64,000 nt of DNA from Lithodes maja (Eukaryota; Arthropoda; Malacostraca; Decapoda; Lithodidae): contig JBAKBP010000201.1 in the NCBI GenBank assembly GCA_037953745.1, positions 1 through 64,000 on the forward strand, read 5' to 3'. The first letter of the stretch is position 1. Each line of letters starts with the position of its first letter. Both the position numbers and the translations under genes were made by a program. Shown piece after piece: positions 53,315 to 64,000 of this stretch. Below the pieces are notes generated by a model. The model was not told where the DNA came from, did not search any database, and worked only from the letters and a program-made list of their open reading frames with translations.

Positions 53315-55714
53315 TCACTTTGGAAGGGCGTCACGCGTGAGGGGGGGATTAACGGCGCGTGTGGGTGGATCAGAGTGGTGGGGTGTGTCGGTGGCAGTAA
53401 CAGTTTGCTTAGAGGTTATCTGGGGTTGGTGAGTTTGTCTGTCATGAGGGGGTGAGTCAAGTGTGGAGTTTTGAAGTTTATTAGGGGTGTGAATTGTGGG
53501 GGGGTGGAAGGGAGCTACTGACTGAAAACTGTCACAAGGGAGATTTTGTTGGTGGGGGAATAGCTGAGTATTTCTGGGGGAAGGGGGGGAACATGGTTGG
53601 GTCCCTAGGTCGTCACGCGTGAGGGGAGGATTAACGGCGCGTGTGGGAGGATCAGAGTGGTGGGGTGTGTCGGTGGCAGTGACGGTTTGTTTAGAGGTTA
53701 TCTGGGGTTGGTGGGTTTGTCTGTCATGAGGGGGTGAGTCAAGTGTGGGGTTTTGAAGTTTATTAGGGGTGTGAATTGTGGGGGGGTGGAAGGGAGCTAC
53801 TGACGGAAAACTGTCACAAGGGAGATTTTGTTGGTGGGGGAATAGCTGAGTATTTCTGGGGGAAGGGTGGGAACATGGTTGGGTCCCTAGGTCGTCACGC
53901 GTGAGGGGAGGATTAACGGCGCGTGTGGGAGGGTCAGGGTGGTGAGAGGTGAGCGAGTTAGGAAACGGGATTTGTTGGGGGGACTGCGGCGGGTTGGTGG
54001 GGGAAGAGTTAGGTGTAGAACAGGGGTTATTGGTAGAGGACTGATGTATTGATTTGGGGTTTTTAACAGGACGAATTTTGGGAATCTTCTTGGTGGCAGT
54101 CACGGTCTGGTTAGCGGTTATCTGGGGTTGGTGGGTTTTTTTGACATTAACAGGACGAGTTTGGGGAATTTTCTTGGTGGCAGTCTCGGTCTGGTTAGAG
54201 GTTATCTGGGACTGGCGAGTTCGTTTGACATGAGAGGGCGAGACGAGTGTGGGGTTTCGACGTTTTCTAGGGGTGTGAACTGTGTGGGGGTGGAAGGGAG
54301 CTACCGACTGAAAACGGTCACAAGCTACCGACGGAAAACTGTCACAAGGGAAATTTTGTTGGTGGGGGGATAGCTGAACATTTCTGGGGTCATGGGGAAA
54401 ATAGGTTGTGGTAGGCCTACATAGGTAGGCATAGCTAGAATACGGGGCTTGTTGGGGGGGCTGCGGAGGGTTGGTGGGGGAAGAGTTAGGGATGGTCGGA
54501 GAGGATAGAGGCAAGGAAGAGTGCACTGGGGTTGGACTTTCACCGGAAGTCATTTTGGAAGGGTGCACGGAGTCTTGGATAGGGGCTGAAGGGTTGGATA
54601 GGGGATTCATCGAACTGCGTAGGCATTTTTCTCTGATGGAGAGCATATGTTCTTCGAATAAGCCATAGGTTGTTTTGGGGTAGGATAGAGGCAAGGAAGA
54701 GTGCACTGGGGTTGGACTTTCACCGGAAGTCATTTTGGAAGGGTGCACGGAGTCTTGGATAGGGGCTGAAGGGTTGGATAGGGGATTCATCGAACTGCGT
54801 AGGCATTCTTCTCTGATGGAGAGCATATGTTCTTCGAATAAGCCATAGGTTGTTTTGGGGTAGGATAGAGGCAAGGAAGAGTGCACTGGGGTTGGACTTT
54901 CACCGGAAGTCATTTTGGAAGGGTGCACGGAGTCTTGGATAGGGGCTGAAGGGTTGGATAGGGGATTCATCGAACTGCGTAGGCATTCTTCTCTAATGGA
55001 GAGCATATGTTCTTCGAATAAGCCATATGTTGTTTTGGGGTAGGATAGAGGCAAGGAAGAGTGCACTGGGGTTGGACTTTCACCGGAAGTCATTTTGGAA
55101 GGGTGTACGGAGTCTTGGATAGGGGCTGAAGGGTTGGATAGGGGATTCATCGAACTGCGTAGGCATTCTTCTCTGATGGAGAGCATATGTTCTTCGAATA
55201 AGCCATACGGGTCGAGATGGGCGGTGATGTGGGGTGGGAGGATGTTTAACAAAGCGGTGAATAAGAGTTCATTTTGTTGGTCGTAATCTTCATAGCTATA
55301 CGTGGATCTCACGTATCTGTAGAGTTGTATGAGGGTCACATTTATATCCCCTTCATACTTGATCTCGTCGATTTGTATTATTTTGGGAGAGATGAGGCAA
55401 CCCAAAAGTGGCCCTAAGGTCCGGATCGCGAGGGATCGAAACTGGTTCCAGGTACTCTCTGGCGTTACCTGTTTAGCAATTTGGGAAACGGCTTTTCCCA
55501 ACTGCATAATTTGCAATAATGCAACGGCGATTTTTTCGCGGTCATTTTGAAGTGCCACATCTAACACTGGTTTTATTATGTCTAAGTAAGTGGCAATATC
55601 ATACGTGTTTACATCATACTTGGGAATGTGTGAGAGTGGCGGCCAATTTCGCAATGTTGCCATGCTTCTACTGTTCCAAACTTGCAGTGTAATGCAACCT
55701 TTTATCCGAATCAA
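53315..55714 (-). CDS. Gag-position protein, array unit b (longest intact form)
   Basis: 799 codons from TTG, 782 from the likely ATG at 55,661-55,663. Order: N-terminal region without repeats (about 1-155), four 60-residue repeats, a Pro/Ser-rich stretch with basic ITANQTVTATKKI-type repeats, then about three 98-residue repeats (HQQNLPCDSFQSVAPFHPP). Here the C-tracts have seven C, so the frame stays open. It stops soon after LTRDALPK because a deletion of about 650 bp, relative to unit a, fused it to sequence near the poly-G tract. Rich in Pro, Ser, Thr, His and Gln, so probably largely disordered. Function unproven. Confidence 0.75.
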   Translation of the reverse strand: MIRIKGCITLQVWNSRSMATLRNWPPLSHIPKYDVNTYDIATYLDIIKPVLDVALQNDREKIAVALLQIMQLGKAVSQIAKQVTPESTWNQFRSLAIRTLGPLLGCLISPKIIQIDEIKYEGDINVTLIQLYRYVRSTYSYEDYDQQNELLFTALLNILPPHITAHLDPYGLFEEHMLSIREECLRSSMNPLSNPSAPIQDSVHPSKMTSGESPTPVHSSLPLSYPKTTYGLFEEHMLSIREECLRSSMNPLSNPSAPIQDSVHPSKMTSGESPTPVHSSLPLSYPKTTYGLFEEHMLSIREECLRSSMNPLSNPSAPIQDSVHPSKMTSGESPTPVHSSLPLSYPKTTYGLFEEHMLSIREKCLRSSMNPLSNPSAPIQDSVHPSKMTSGESPTPVHSSLPLSSPTIPNSSPTNPPQPPQQAPYSSYAYLCRPTTTYFPHDPRNVQLSPHQQNFPCDSFPSVACDRFQSVAPFHPHTVHTPRKRRNPTLVSPSHVKRTRQSQITSNQTETATKKIPQTRPVNVKKTHQPQITANQTVTATKKIPKIRPVKNPKSIHQSSTNNPCSTPNSSPTNPPQSPQQIPFPNSLTSHHPDPPTRAVNPPLTRDDLGTQPCSHPSPRNTQLFPHQQNLPCDSFPSVAPFHPPTIHTPNKLQNPTLDSPPHDRQTHQPQITSKQTVTATDTPHHSDPPTRAVNPPLTRDDLGTQPCSPPSPRNTQLFPHQQNLPCDSFQSVAPFHPPTIHTPNKLQNSTLDSPPHDRQTHQPQITSKQTVTATDTPHHSDPPTRAVNPPLTRDALPK

Positions 55715-55733
55715 GAACCACCGCTGCCGCCAA

Positions 55734-58700
55734 TGTTATGCCCTGTTTTTCTACAGGTTTAACTTGGGTAATGTGAGTTCTAATTGACTGGGTATAGAAG
55801 GCTGCATGCACAATACAAGATATGAGGAATAGAGAACACAAAGAAACACATGGTAGCAAGTTACACGATCACGTTTATTAATATACCACTGCAGAATACT
55901 TGTGTAAGACAATATAATAGAATCGAACAACACTAGCATAAGTGGATCTGGATGGAGCCTAGTCTCCCACTTCCAACGTTCAGGTATTAATCTTCTGATC
56001 ACTGGCTTTGATTTAACAGGTTTATATACCGAAGACCATCAATGTTACTTATAGATTCCTATTCACTGTTATATTTATTACTGGTAGCTCTGGTGCACAA
56101 GTAGTAGTTCACAGACTAGATTAGACACGCGTATTTTAGAGCACGGGAATTCTAGTAACCTCAGGGGGTACTGATCTAAGTTTTATATCCTTGTTTCAGA
56201 AATACATAGAACGCAAATCAGTGGGCGAACGTTATATATCACTAGAGTTTTAATATCTGAATAAGGTAATTACGAGAGTCAAGGTCGCCTGTTAATTAAT
56301 GAGCACTGATCGCTTAGTACGTCCCAAATGGAATGGTTAAGTCTGTATTACACTGGGCAAGGTCTTAGCCACTTCGTAGAAATATTTAATTAGTGAAATC
56401 TCTAAACAGCACAGTAAGATGTAGTACTGCTAAAGAGAATCTTGGGTAGTATCTGATGGGTCTGGTCCTGGTTATCTTGCGTCCATGATGTTGGGGGCTA
56501 ACGACTGGTTCCGCGGCCGTCCAGGGTGGCCATATGTGTGAAGTTCTTAAATACGTGGGCAGGTCCTTCTATCCAAATCTGCCACGGAGTCTGCCGGTTC
56601 TGGGATCTCACTCCGGAACAACACAAGGGCAGAGCTAGAGGTTAACTGCAGGGTAGTGACCCCTGGTTGGTGTCTAGCTTTCAACTGATTTGACTGGGGG
56701 CGGAAGTTAGATTTATAGGCTCGGTTCTGGACCCTGTAGACAGTAGGGATCTCGAGTCTTATGAACTTAATTGAGCTCTCAATAGAAATGGAGACTAGGT
56801 AAGATGGTATTTACTGTTGTGGCACAGGGCTATAGGAAGCCTTTATATTTCATATAACTGAGCCTTAGTAAGAGGTACTATTTTGGCTATACTGGACGTA
56901 TTTAGGGGAGAGAGACTGGATCTACTTTGCGAGGAGGAAGGGGACAGCTGTGATAGGAACGTCTCTCTAGATTGTTCAATCTTCATTCTATGGTATAGCT
57001 GAGGTGCTAATTTAGTGATCAGAGCATGCAAGAAAGGTAAATGGTTTATTGTGAGTTAATAGAGGTTAGTAAAGGTGTTCGTCATTCATGGTTAGTTCAT
57101 TAATGGGAAGAATTCCTGTGCTACCTGGCAATGACTCGAAAGTCAAAACAGGGGCCAGGTATACCTCCGCGGGGGTGGGGGTCTCCCTCCTCGGGTGGGC
57201 AAAAAGGGGGAGCTGGGCGCCCTCCTCTGTGATCGTCGTCTGGCGGCTGTGGCTAGGGGCTTGCCATATCACCAGTGTTTATAATAACCCTCTGTGTATG
57301 AGACAGATGTGGGTGTCTTTAATACCAAAACCGAAGGTGCCTTAGCTAGCTGGTTTTACTCGGCTGGTTGTTAATTGTAGAGTTTGCTGGATGTGGTGGA
57401 GACTGGGTTGCTAACTCTGCCACATTTATCTGGAAGTATGGCAATAGAAGTTAGTAACTGGCGGGGCGGCTAGTCTCGCACCGACGACCATTGGGTGCAG
57501 GGTTATGAATGTGTTGTAAGAGAATAGATGGCATGCAAGGGGCTAGTAAAGTTCTAATGTTGTTCTGGCCTACTAAGTGAAGGTAGGCTGGATAGGAGTA
57601 TATATATAAAAGGTTGGAGAGCGTTAGCAACGGACAATTCAAGGATCTTCAAGAGGTATGAGAGAGAGGCTAGGTCGGACAAGAGTCGAGAAGCGCAGGA
57701 ATTCTTAATGAGAGGGGGGGAGAGTTCAAGGGCTACAGGGAAATTTTGCCCCTAAGGTCCCTGGGCGTGGGGGTGGCATTAGGCTACACTTGATATGGAA
57801 AGTTTGAAAAGGCAGTAGAATACGTTAGCCAAAATATGCTACCGGGGAATGCAACTATGGGGTGGTATATGAGTCTGGAAAAGATAGAGTTATGTGATCA
57901 GTCCGAGGGTTATGGATACTATTAGTTGGTCCTGGGAACTGCGTTTTCTATTAAATATAAATATAAATATCAACAACAGCGGCAGTTCGTAGGGGTACTT
58001 AGTTATTGTTTCGGGGTACTTATGACAGATACTGGTAACCAGGTTATCTTATACAATCTCTGGTTGGGGTAAGAGGTGTAAGACACGAAGTAAATTGGCG
58101 TAGTGTGGGCTGTGGATACGAAGGAGGCAAGGGGAAGACGTATGACAATTGTGGAAAGTAAATGGAAAAAGGTGAACACAATGGCGGATAAAAATACTTA
58201 ACCTAAGGATTGCATACATAGATTTATGGGGCGATGGGTCTTCATAAAGCTTAGTCTGGCAAGACAAGATGTTAGGGAATGTTAATATTAATACTTAGTT
58301 ACTAGAGGAACAATGCAAGGGGCGACTGAGCACGGGTTACATATATCTATATTCGTCATGGAAAATGATATACGAGGTCTAGGGACAATCGTGGGTGTTT
58401 TAACTTCTAAAATATATAACATCTACTTCTCGGATGTAAGAACATACATAGATATAATTATGGCTGTCTGATGTGTTGGCATTGGCTCAACGTCGGGACA
58501 GGGCATGGTTGTTTTTAATATGAATGTATATTCCTGTTCATCATCTTTGTAGCAAGGACAGTGCCGCTATGTCGTATCAATGCTGGTGGCAGTTAATATT
58601 ATAGACTTAGTTACTAGAGGAACAAATGCAAGGGGCGACTGGGCAGTGGGCACGGGTTACATATATCTATCTAGTCATGGAAAATGATATAAGAGGTCTA

Positions 58701-59105
58701 GGAACAAACGTGGGTGTTTTAACTTCTAAGATATATATAAAATCTACTTCTCGGATGTAAGAACATACATAGATATAATTATGGCTGTCTGATGTGTTGG
58801 CATTGGCTCAACGTCGGGACAGGGCATGGGTGTTTTTAATATGAATGTATATTCCTGTTCATCATCTTTGTAGTTAGGAGTGTAGGACACGAGGGGGTTA
58901 GTGTACGTGAGGTGTGGAAAAATGGTCAGTTTAGAAAAGATAAAAAGGTGCGGCCATGAGCTGCTTAGCCCTGCGGGCTTGGGCCTGTCTGAAATGGCTG
59001 GCTCGGTCAGCTGGTCCTTTTGTTCTGTGGACCTTTCTTCCGGGTGTTTCTGTGTGGTGTTCGCTCGTGGCTTCTGTGGTGGGCTTCTTGTTCCGGGGCA
59101 TTTTA
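55734..59105 (-). repeat. LTR c (3,372 bp)
   Basis: Nearly identical to LTR b, for example ATTAATGGGAAG here against ATTAATAGGAAG in b. Confidence 0.9.
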
Positions 59106-59954
59106 CTTCCCTCTCCTTCATTATAGGCTCGTCCTCGAGCCTCAAGGGTGAAGTAAAAAGAAGCATAGTCAGAAAAATGTAGGTTAACAAGAAAAGTAGT
59201 ATGACTAAGGGAAAAAAAATTAATATATACAGTATATGGAAAACATGTAAATTTAAGAAAGGGCAGATAATTAAGAACAGGAAATTAAGAAGAGGTAAAG
59301 TGTTTAACAATGTATAAAGCAAATTTAAAAGATAGTCAGACAAGTGTAGGTAACAAGAAAAGTAGTATGACTAAGGGAAAAAAATAATATATACAGTATA
59401 TGGAAAACATGTAAATTTAAGAAAGGGCAGATAATTAAGAACAGGAAATTAAGAAGAGGTAAAGTGTTTAACAATGTATAAAGCAAATTTTAAAAGATAG
59501 TCAGAAAAGTGTAGGTAACAAGAAAAGTAGTATGACGAAGGGAAAAAAATAATATATACAGTATATGGAAAACATGTAAATTTAAGGACAGATAATTAAG
59601 AACACAGGAAATTAAGAAGAGGTAAAGTGTTTAACAATGTACAGGGATCTGCCTTGCTTGGGCCAATCGGCTTTCTGCAGACTCCCATTTTCTTTCTTAT
59701 AAAGCAAATTTAAAAGATAGTCAGAAAAGTGTAGGTAACAAGAAAAGTAGTATGACTAAGGGAAAAAAATAATATATACAGTATATGGAAAACATGTAAA
59801 TTTATAGAATCATGCCCAATCGCTTAGGAATTGAAAACATTCAACACAATTTAGTACAATAATATCCTCATCATCATCAGGGGGGGGGGGGGGGGTATTT
59901 AGAGTCGCCGTTAGTCTGGGTGACGGTCTGGTAATAGGGGGTGGTGGTTCACTT
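59106..59954 (-). repeat. Distal internal c: 165 bp repeats and poly-G
   Basis: Same as internal b, including the 60 bp insert at 59,642-59,701, but with about 16 G in the tract at 59,880-59,896, which explains the 5 bp longer unit. Confidence 0.85.
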
Positions 59955-62354
59955 TCACTTTGGAAGGGCGTCACGCGTGAGGGGGGGATTAACGGCGCGT
60001 GTGGGAGGATCAGAGTGGTGGGGTGTGTCGGTGGCAGTAACAGTTTGCTTAGAGGTTATCTGGGGTTGGTGAGTTTGTCTGTCATGAGGGGGTGAGTCAA
60101 GTGTGGAGTTTTGAAGTTTATTAGGGGTGTGAATTGTGGGGGGGTGGAAGGGAGCTACTGACTGAAAACTGTCACAAGGGAGATTTTGTTGGTGGGGGAA
60201 TAGCTGAGTATTTCTGGGGGAAGGGGGGGAACATGGTTGGGTCCCTAGGTCGTCACGCGTGAGGGGAGGATTAACGGCGCGTGTGGGAGGATCAGAGTGG
60301 TGGGGTGTGTCGGTGGCAGTGACGGTTTGTTTAGAGGTTATCTGGGGTTGGTGGGTTTGTCTGTCATGAGGGGGTGAGTCAAGTGTGGGGTTTTGAAGTT
60401 TATTAGGGGTGTGAATTGTGGGGGGGTGGAAGGGAGCTACTGACGGAAAACTGTCACAAGGGAGATTTTGTTGGTGGGGGAATAGCTGAGTATTTCTGGG
60501 GGAAGGGTGGGAACATGGTTGGGTCCCTAGGTCGTCACGCGTGAGGGGAGGATTAACGGCGCGTGTGGGAGGGTCAGGGTGGTGAGAGGTGAGCGAGTTA
60601 GGAAACGGGATTTGTTGGGGGGACTGCGGCGGGTTGGTGGGGGAAGAGTTAGGTGTAGAACAGGGGTTATTGGTAGAGGACTGATGTATTGATTTGGGGT
60701 TTTTAACAGGACGAATTTTGGGAATCTTCTTGGTGGCAGTCACGGTCTGGTTAGCGGTTATCTGGGGTTGGTGGGTTTTTTTGACATTAACAGGACGAGT
60801 TTGGGGAATTTTCTTGGTGGCAGTCTCGGTCTGGTTAGAGGTTATCTGGGACTGGCGAGTTCGTTTGACATGAGAGGGCGAGACGAGTGTGGGGTTTCGA
60901 CGTTTTCTAGGGGTGTGAACTGTGTGGGGGTGGAAGGGAGCTACCGACTGAAAACGGTCACAAGCTACCGACGGAAAACTGTCACAAGGGAAATTTTGTT
61001 GGTGGGGGGATAGCTGAACATTTCTGGGGTCATGGGGAAAATAGGTTGTGGTAGGCCTACATAGGTAGGCATAGCTAGAATACGGGGCTTGTTGGGGGGG
61101 CTGCGGAGGGTTGGTGGGGGAAGAGTTAGGGATGGTCGGAGAGGATAGAGGCAAGGAAGAGTGCACTGGGGTTGGACTTTCACCGGAAGTCATTTTGGAA
61201 GGGTGCACGGAGTCTTGGATAGGGGCTGAAGGGTTGGATAGGGGATTCATCGAACTGCGTAGGCATTTTTCTCTGATGGAGAGCATATGTTCTTCGAATA
61301 AGCCATAGGTTGTTTTGGGGTAGGATAGAGGCAAGGAAGAGTGCACTGGGGTTGGACTTTCACCGGAAGTCATTTTGGAAGGGTGCACGGAGTCTTGGAT
61401 AGGGGCTGAAGGGTTGGATAGGGGATTCATCGAACTGCGTAGGCATTCTTCTCTGATGGAGAGCATATGTTCTTCGAATAAGCCATAGGTTGTTTTGGGG
61501 TAGGATAGAGGCAAGGAAGAGTGCACTGGGGTTGGACTTTCACCGGAAGTCATTTTGGAAGGGTGCACGGAGTCTTGGATAGGGGCTGAAGGGTTGGATA
61601 GGGGATTCATCGAACTGCGTAGGCATTCTTCTCTAATGGAGAGCATATGTTCTTCGAATAAGCCATATGTTGTTTTGGGGTAGGATAGAGGCAAGGAAGA
61701 GTGCACTGGGGTTGGACTTTCACCGGAAGTCATTTTGGAAGGGTGCATGGAGTCTTGGATAGGGGCTGAAGGGTTGGATAGGGGATTCATCGAACTGCGT
61801 AGGCATTCTTCTCTGATGGAGAGCATATGTTCTTCGAATAAGCCATACGGGTCGAGATGGGCGGTGATGTGGGGTGGGAGGATGTTTAACAAAGCGGTGA
61901 ATAAGAGTTCATTTTGTTGGTCGTAATCTTCATAGCTATACGTGGATCTCACGTATCTGTAGAGTTGTATGAGGGTCACATTTATATCCCCTTCATACTT
62001 GATCTCGTCGATTTGTATTATTTTGGGAGAGATGAGGCAACCCAAAAGTGGCCCTAAGGTCCGGATCGCGAGGGATCGAAACTGGTTCCAGGTACTCTCT
62101 GGCGTTACCTGTTTAGCAATTTGGGAAACGGCTTTTCCCAACTGCATAATTTGCAATAATGCAACGGCGATTTTTTCGCGGTCATTTTGAAGTGCCACAT
62201 CTAACACTGGTTTTATTATGTCTAAGTAAGTGGCAATATCATACGTGTTTACATCATACTTGGGAATGTGTGAGAGTGGCGGCCAATTTCGCGATGTTGC
62301 CATGCTTCTACTGTTCCAAACTTGCAGTGTAATGCAACCTTTTATCCGAATCAA
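59955..62354 (-). CDS. Gag-position protein, array unit c
   Basis: 799 codons (782 from ATG 62,301-62,303), differing from unit b at about two residues (Ser for Leu in MATSRNWPP; Met for Val in IQDSMHPSK). Same domain order. Such similarity means a very recent duplication or gene conversion. The open frame in both copies cannot by itself be taken as selection. Confidence 0.75.
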   Translation of the reverse strand: MIRIKGCITLQVWNSRSMATSRNWPPLSHIPKYDVNTYDIATYLDIIKPVLDVALQNDREKIAVALLQIMQLGKAVSQIAKQVTPESTWNQFRSLAIRTLGPLLGCLISPKIIQIDEIKYEGDINVTLIQLYRYVRSTYSYEDYDQQNELLFTALLNILPPHITAHLDPYGLFEEHMLSIREECLRSSMNPLSNPSAPIQDSMHPSKMTSGESPTPVHSSLPLSYPKTTYGLFEEHMLSIREECLRSSMNPLSNPSAPIQDSVHPSKMTSGESPTPVHSSLPLSYPKTTYGLFEEHMLSIREECLRSSMNPLSNPSAPIQDSVHPSKMTSGESPTPVHSSLPLSYPKTTYGLFEEHMLSIREKCLRSSMNPLSNPSAPIQDSVHPSKMTSGESPTPVHSSLPLSSPTIPNSSPTNPPQPPQQAPYSSYAYLCRPTTTYFPHDPRNVQLSPHQQNFPCDSFPSVACDRFQSVAPFHPHTVHTPRKRRNPTLVSPSHVKRTRQSQITSNQTETATKKIPQTRPVNVKKTHQPQITANQTVTATKKIPKIRPVKNPKSIHQSSTNNPCSTPNSSPTNPPQSPQQIPFPNSLTSHHPDPPTRAVNPPLTRDDLGTQPCSHPSPRNTQLFPHQQNLPCDSFPSVAPFHPPTIHTPNKLQNPTLDSPPHDRQTHQPQITSKQTVTATDTPHHSDPPTRAVNPPLTRDDLGTQPCSPPSPRNTQLFPHQQNLPCDSFQSVAPFHPPTIHTPNKLQNSTLDSPPHDRQTHQPQITSKQTVTATDTPHHSDPPTRAVNPPLTRDALPK

Positions 62355-62373
62355 GAACCACCGCTGCCGCCAA

Positions 62374-64000
62374 TGTTATGCCCTGTTTTTCTACAGGTTT
62401 AACTTGGGTAATGTGAGTTCTAATTGACTGGGTATAGAAGGCTGCATGCACAATACAAGATATGAGGAATAGAGAACACAAAGAAACACATGGTAGCAAG
62501 TTACACGATCACGTTTATTAATATACCACTGCAGAATACTTGTGTAAGACAATATAATAGAATCGAACAACACTAGCATAAGTGGATCTGGATGGAGCCT
62601 AGTCTCCCACTTCCAACGTTCAGGTATTAATCTTCTGATCACTGGCTTTGATTTAACAGGTTTATATACCGAAGACCATCAATGTTACTTATAGATTCCT
62701 ATTCACTGTTATATTTATTACTGGTAGCTCTGGTGCACAAGTAGTAGTTCACAGACTAGATTAGACACGCGTATTTTAGAGCACGGGAATTCTAGTAACC
62801 TCAGGGGGTACTGATCTAAGTTTTATATCCTTGTTTCAGAAATACATAGAACGCAAATTAGTGGGCGAACGTTATATATCACTAGAGTTTTAATATCTGA
62901 ATAAGGTAATTACGAGAGTCAAGGTCGCCTGTTAATTAATGAGCACTGATCGCTTAGTACGTCCCAAATGGAATGGTTAAGTCTGTATTACACTGGGCAA
63001 GGTCTTAGCCACTTCGTAGAAATATTTAATTAGTGAAATCTCTAAACAGCACAGTAAGATGTAGTACTGCTAAAGAGAATCTTGGGTAGTATCTGATGGG
63101 TCTGGTCCTGGTTATCTTGCGTCCATGATGTTGGGGGCTAACGACTGGTTCCGCGGCCGTCCAGGGTGGCCATATGTGTGAAGTTCTTAAATACGTGGGC
63201 AGGTCCTTCTATCCAAATCTGCCACGGAGTCTGCCGGTTCTGGGATCTCACTCCGGAACAACACAAGGGCAGAGCTAGAGGTTAACTGCAGGGTAGTGAC
63301 CCCTGGTTGGTGTCTAGCTTTCAACTGATTTGACTGGGGGCGGAAGTTAGATTTATAGGCTCGGTTCTGGACCCTGTAGACAGTAGGGATCTCGAGTCTT
63401 ATGAACTTAATTGAGCTCTCAATAGAAATGGAGACTAGGTAAGATGGTATTTACTGTTGTGGCACAGGGCTATCGGAAGCCTTTATATTTCATATAACTG
63501 AGCCTTAGTAAGAGGTACTATTTTGGCTATACTGGACGTATTTAGGGGAGAGAGACTGGATCTACTTTGCGAGGAGGATGGGGACAGCTGTGATAGGAAC
63601 GTCTCTCTAGATTGTTCAATCTTCATTCTATGGTATAGCTGAGGTGCTAATTTAGTGATCAGAGCATGCAAGAAAGGTAAATGGTTTATTGTGAGTTAAT
63701 AGAGGTTAGTAAAGGTGTTCGTCATTCATGGTTAGTTCATTGATAGGAAGAATTCCTGTGCTACCTGGCAATGACTCGAAAGTCAAAACAGGGGCCAGGT
63801 ATACCTCCGCGGGGGTGGGGGTCTCCCTCCTCGGGTGGGCAAAAAGGGGGAGCTGGGCGCCCTCCTCTGTGATCGTCGTCCGGCGGCTGTGGCTAGGGGC
63901 TTGCCATATCACCAGTGTTTATAATAACCCTCTGTGTATGAGACAGATGTGGGTGTCTTTAATACCAAAACCGAAGGTGCCTTAGCTAGCTGGTTTTACT
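62374..64000 (-). repeat. LTR d (partial, cut by window edge)
   Basis: First 1,627 bp of a further LTR; few changes from LTRs b and c (for example GGCTATCGGAAG near 63,470). Whether another internal region follows is unknown. Confidence 0.88.

Larger units (their letters stand above)
41421..64000 (-). mobile_element. Tandem array of the long-LTR gag-only element
   Basis: Order on the plus strand: LTR a (41,421-45,080), internal a (45,081-49,098), LTR b (49,099-52,470), internal b (52,471-55,733), LTR c (55,734-59,105), internal c (59,106-62,373), LTR d (62,374 to window end). Adjacent units share single LTRs. LTR b to c is 6,635 bp and c to d 6,640 bp; the 5 bp difference is a longer G-run. 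Units b and c are nearly identical, unit a differs. The left flank ends GGGTT, the expected half of the target duplication; the right half would lie outside. Unequal LTR recombination or insertion of a multimer could explain it; an assembly error must be considered. Confidence 0.9.

Overview
The window is eukaryotic and almost entirely mobile-element DNA. Intron-style coding, long AT-rich spacers, many non-LTR (LINE) reverse-transcriptase pieces, LTR elements, foldback elements bounded by TTAA, and scattered TTAGG-like words (for example around 24,205-24,235) suggest an arthropod. A decapod crustacean is my best guess, but no host gene here proves it. There are no operons, prokaryotic genes or CRISPR arrays.

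Layout. (1) 1-8,415 and 27,521-41,420 are two diverged copies (A and B) of one segment in the same orientation. The shared part holds a last exon resembling secretory phospholipase A2, a LINE tail, a two-ORF retropepsin-like gene and several TTAA-bounded miniature elements. Comparing A with B dates insertions by empty and filled sites. B gained a 3.8 kb solo LTR, a 932 bp TRIM, two LINE fragments and a 45-copy 32 bp minisatellite (one copy in A). A gained a SINE-like element and two TTAA elements. (2) 8,480-10,327 is a cluster of foldback elements, including one of about 1.2 kb. (3) 10,911-20,668 is a complete LTR element on the minus strand with 3.0 kb LTRs, a 5 bp target duplication (ATGTT), and only one long gag-position ORF between the LTRs. 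(4) 20,674-27,520 is older flank: a foldback, a broken coiled-coil gene, LINE pieces, a possible exon and microsatellites. (5) 41,421-64,000 is a tandem LTR-internal-LTR-internal-LTR-internal-LTR array of the same family. It has a period of about 6.64 kb in its last two full units and runs off the right edge.

How the parts relate. The large LTR element has no visible protease, reverse transcriptase, RNase H or integrase, so it must depend on a partner element for its enzymes. The small TRIM in copy B has nearly the same LTR end sequences and the same primer-binding-site core, so the same machinery probably moved both. The TRIM LTRs also carry exact matches to the RNA polymerase III A-box and B-box consensus. 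The long-LTR gag-only family, its tandem array and the pol III-type TRIM are the most unusual content of the window. All similarity statements were made by eye.
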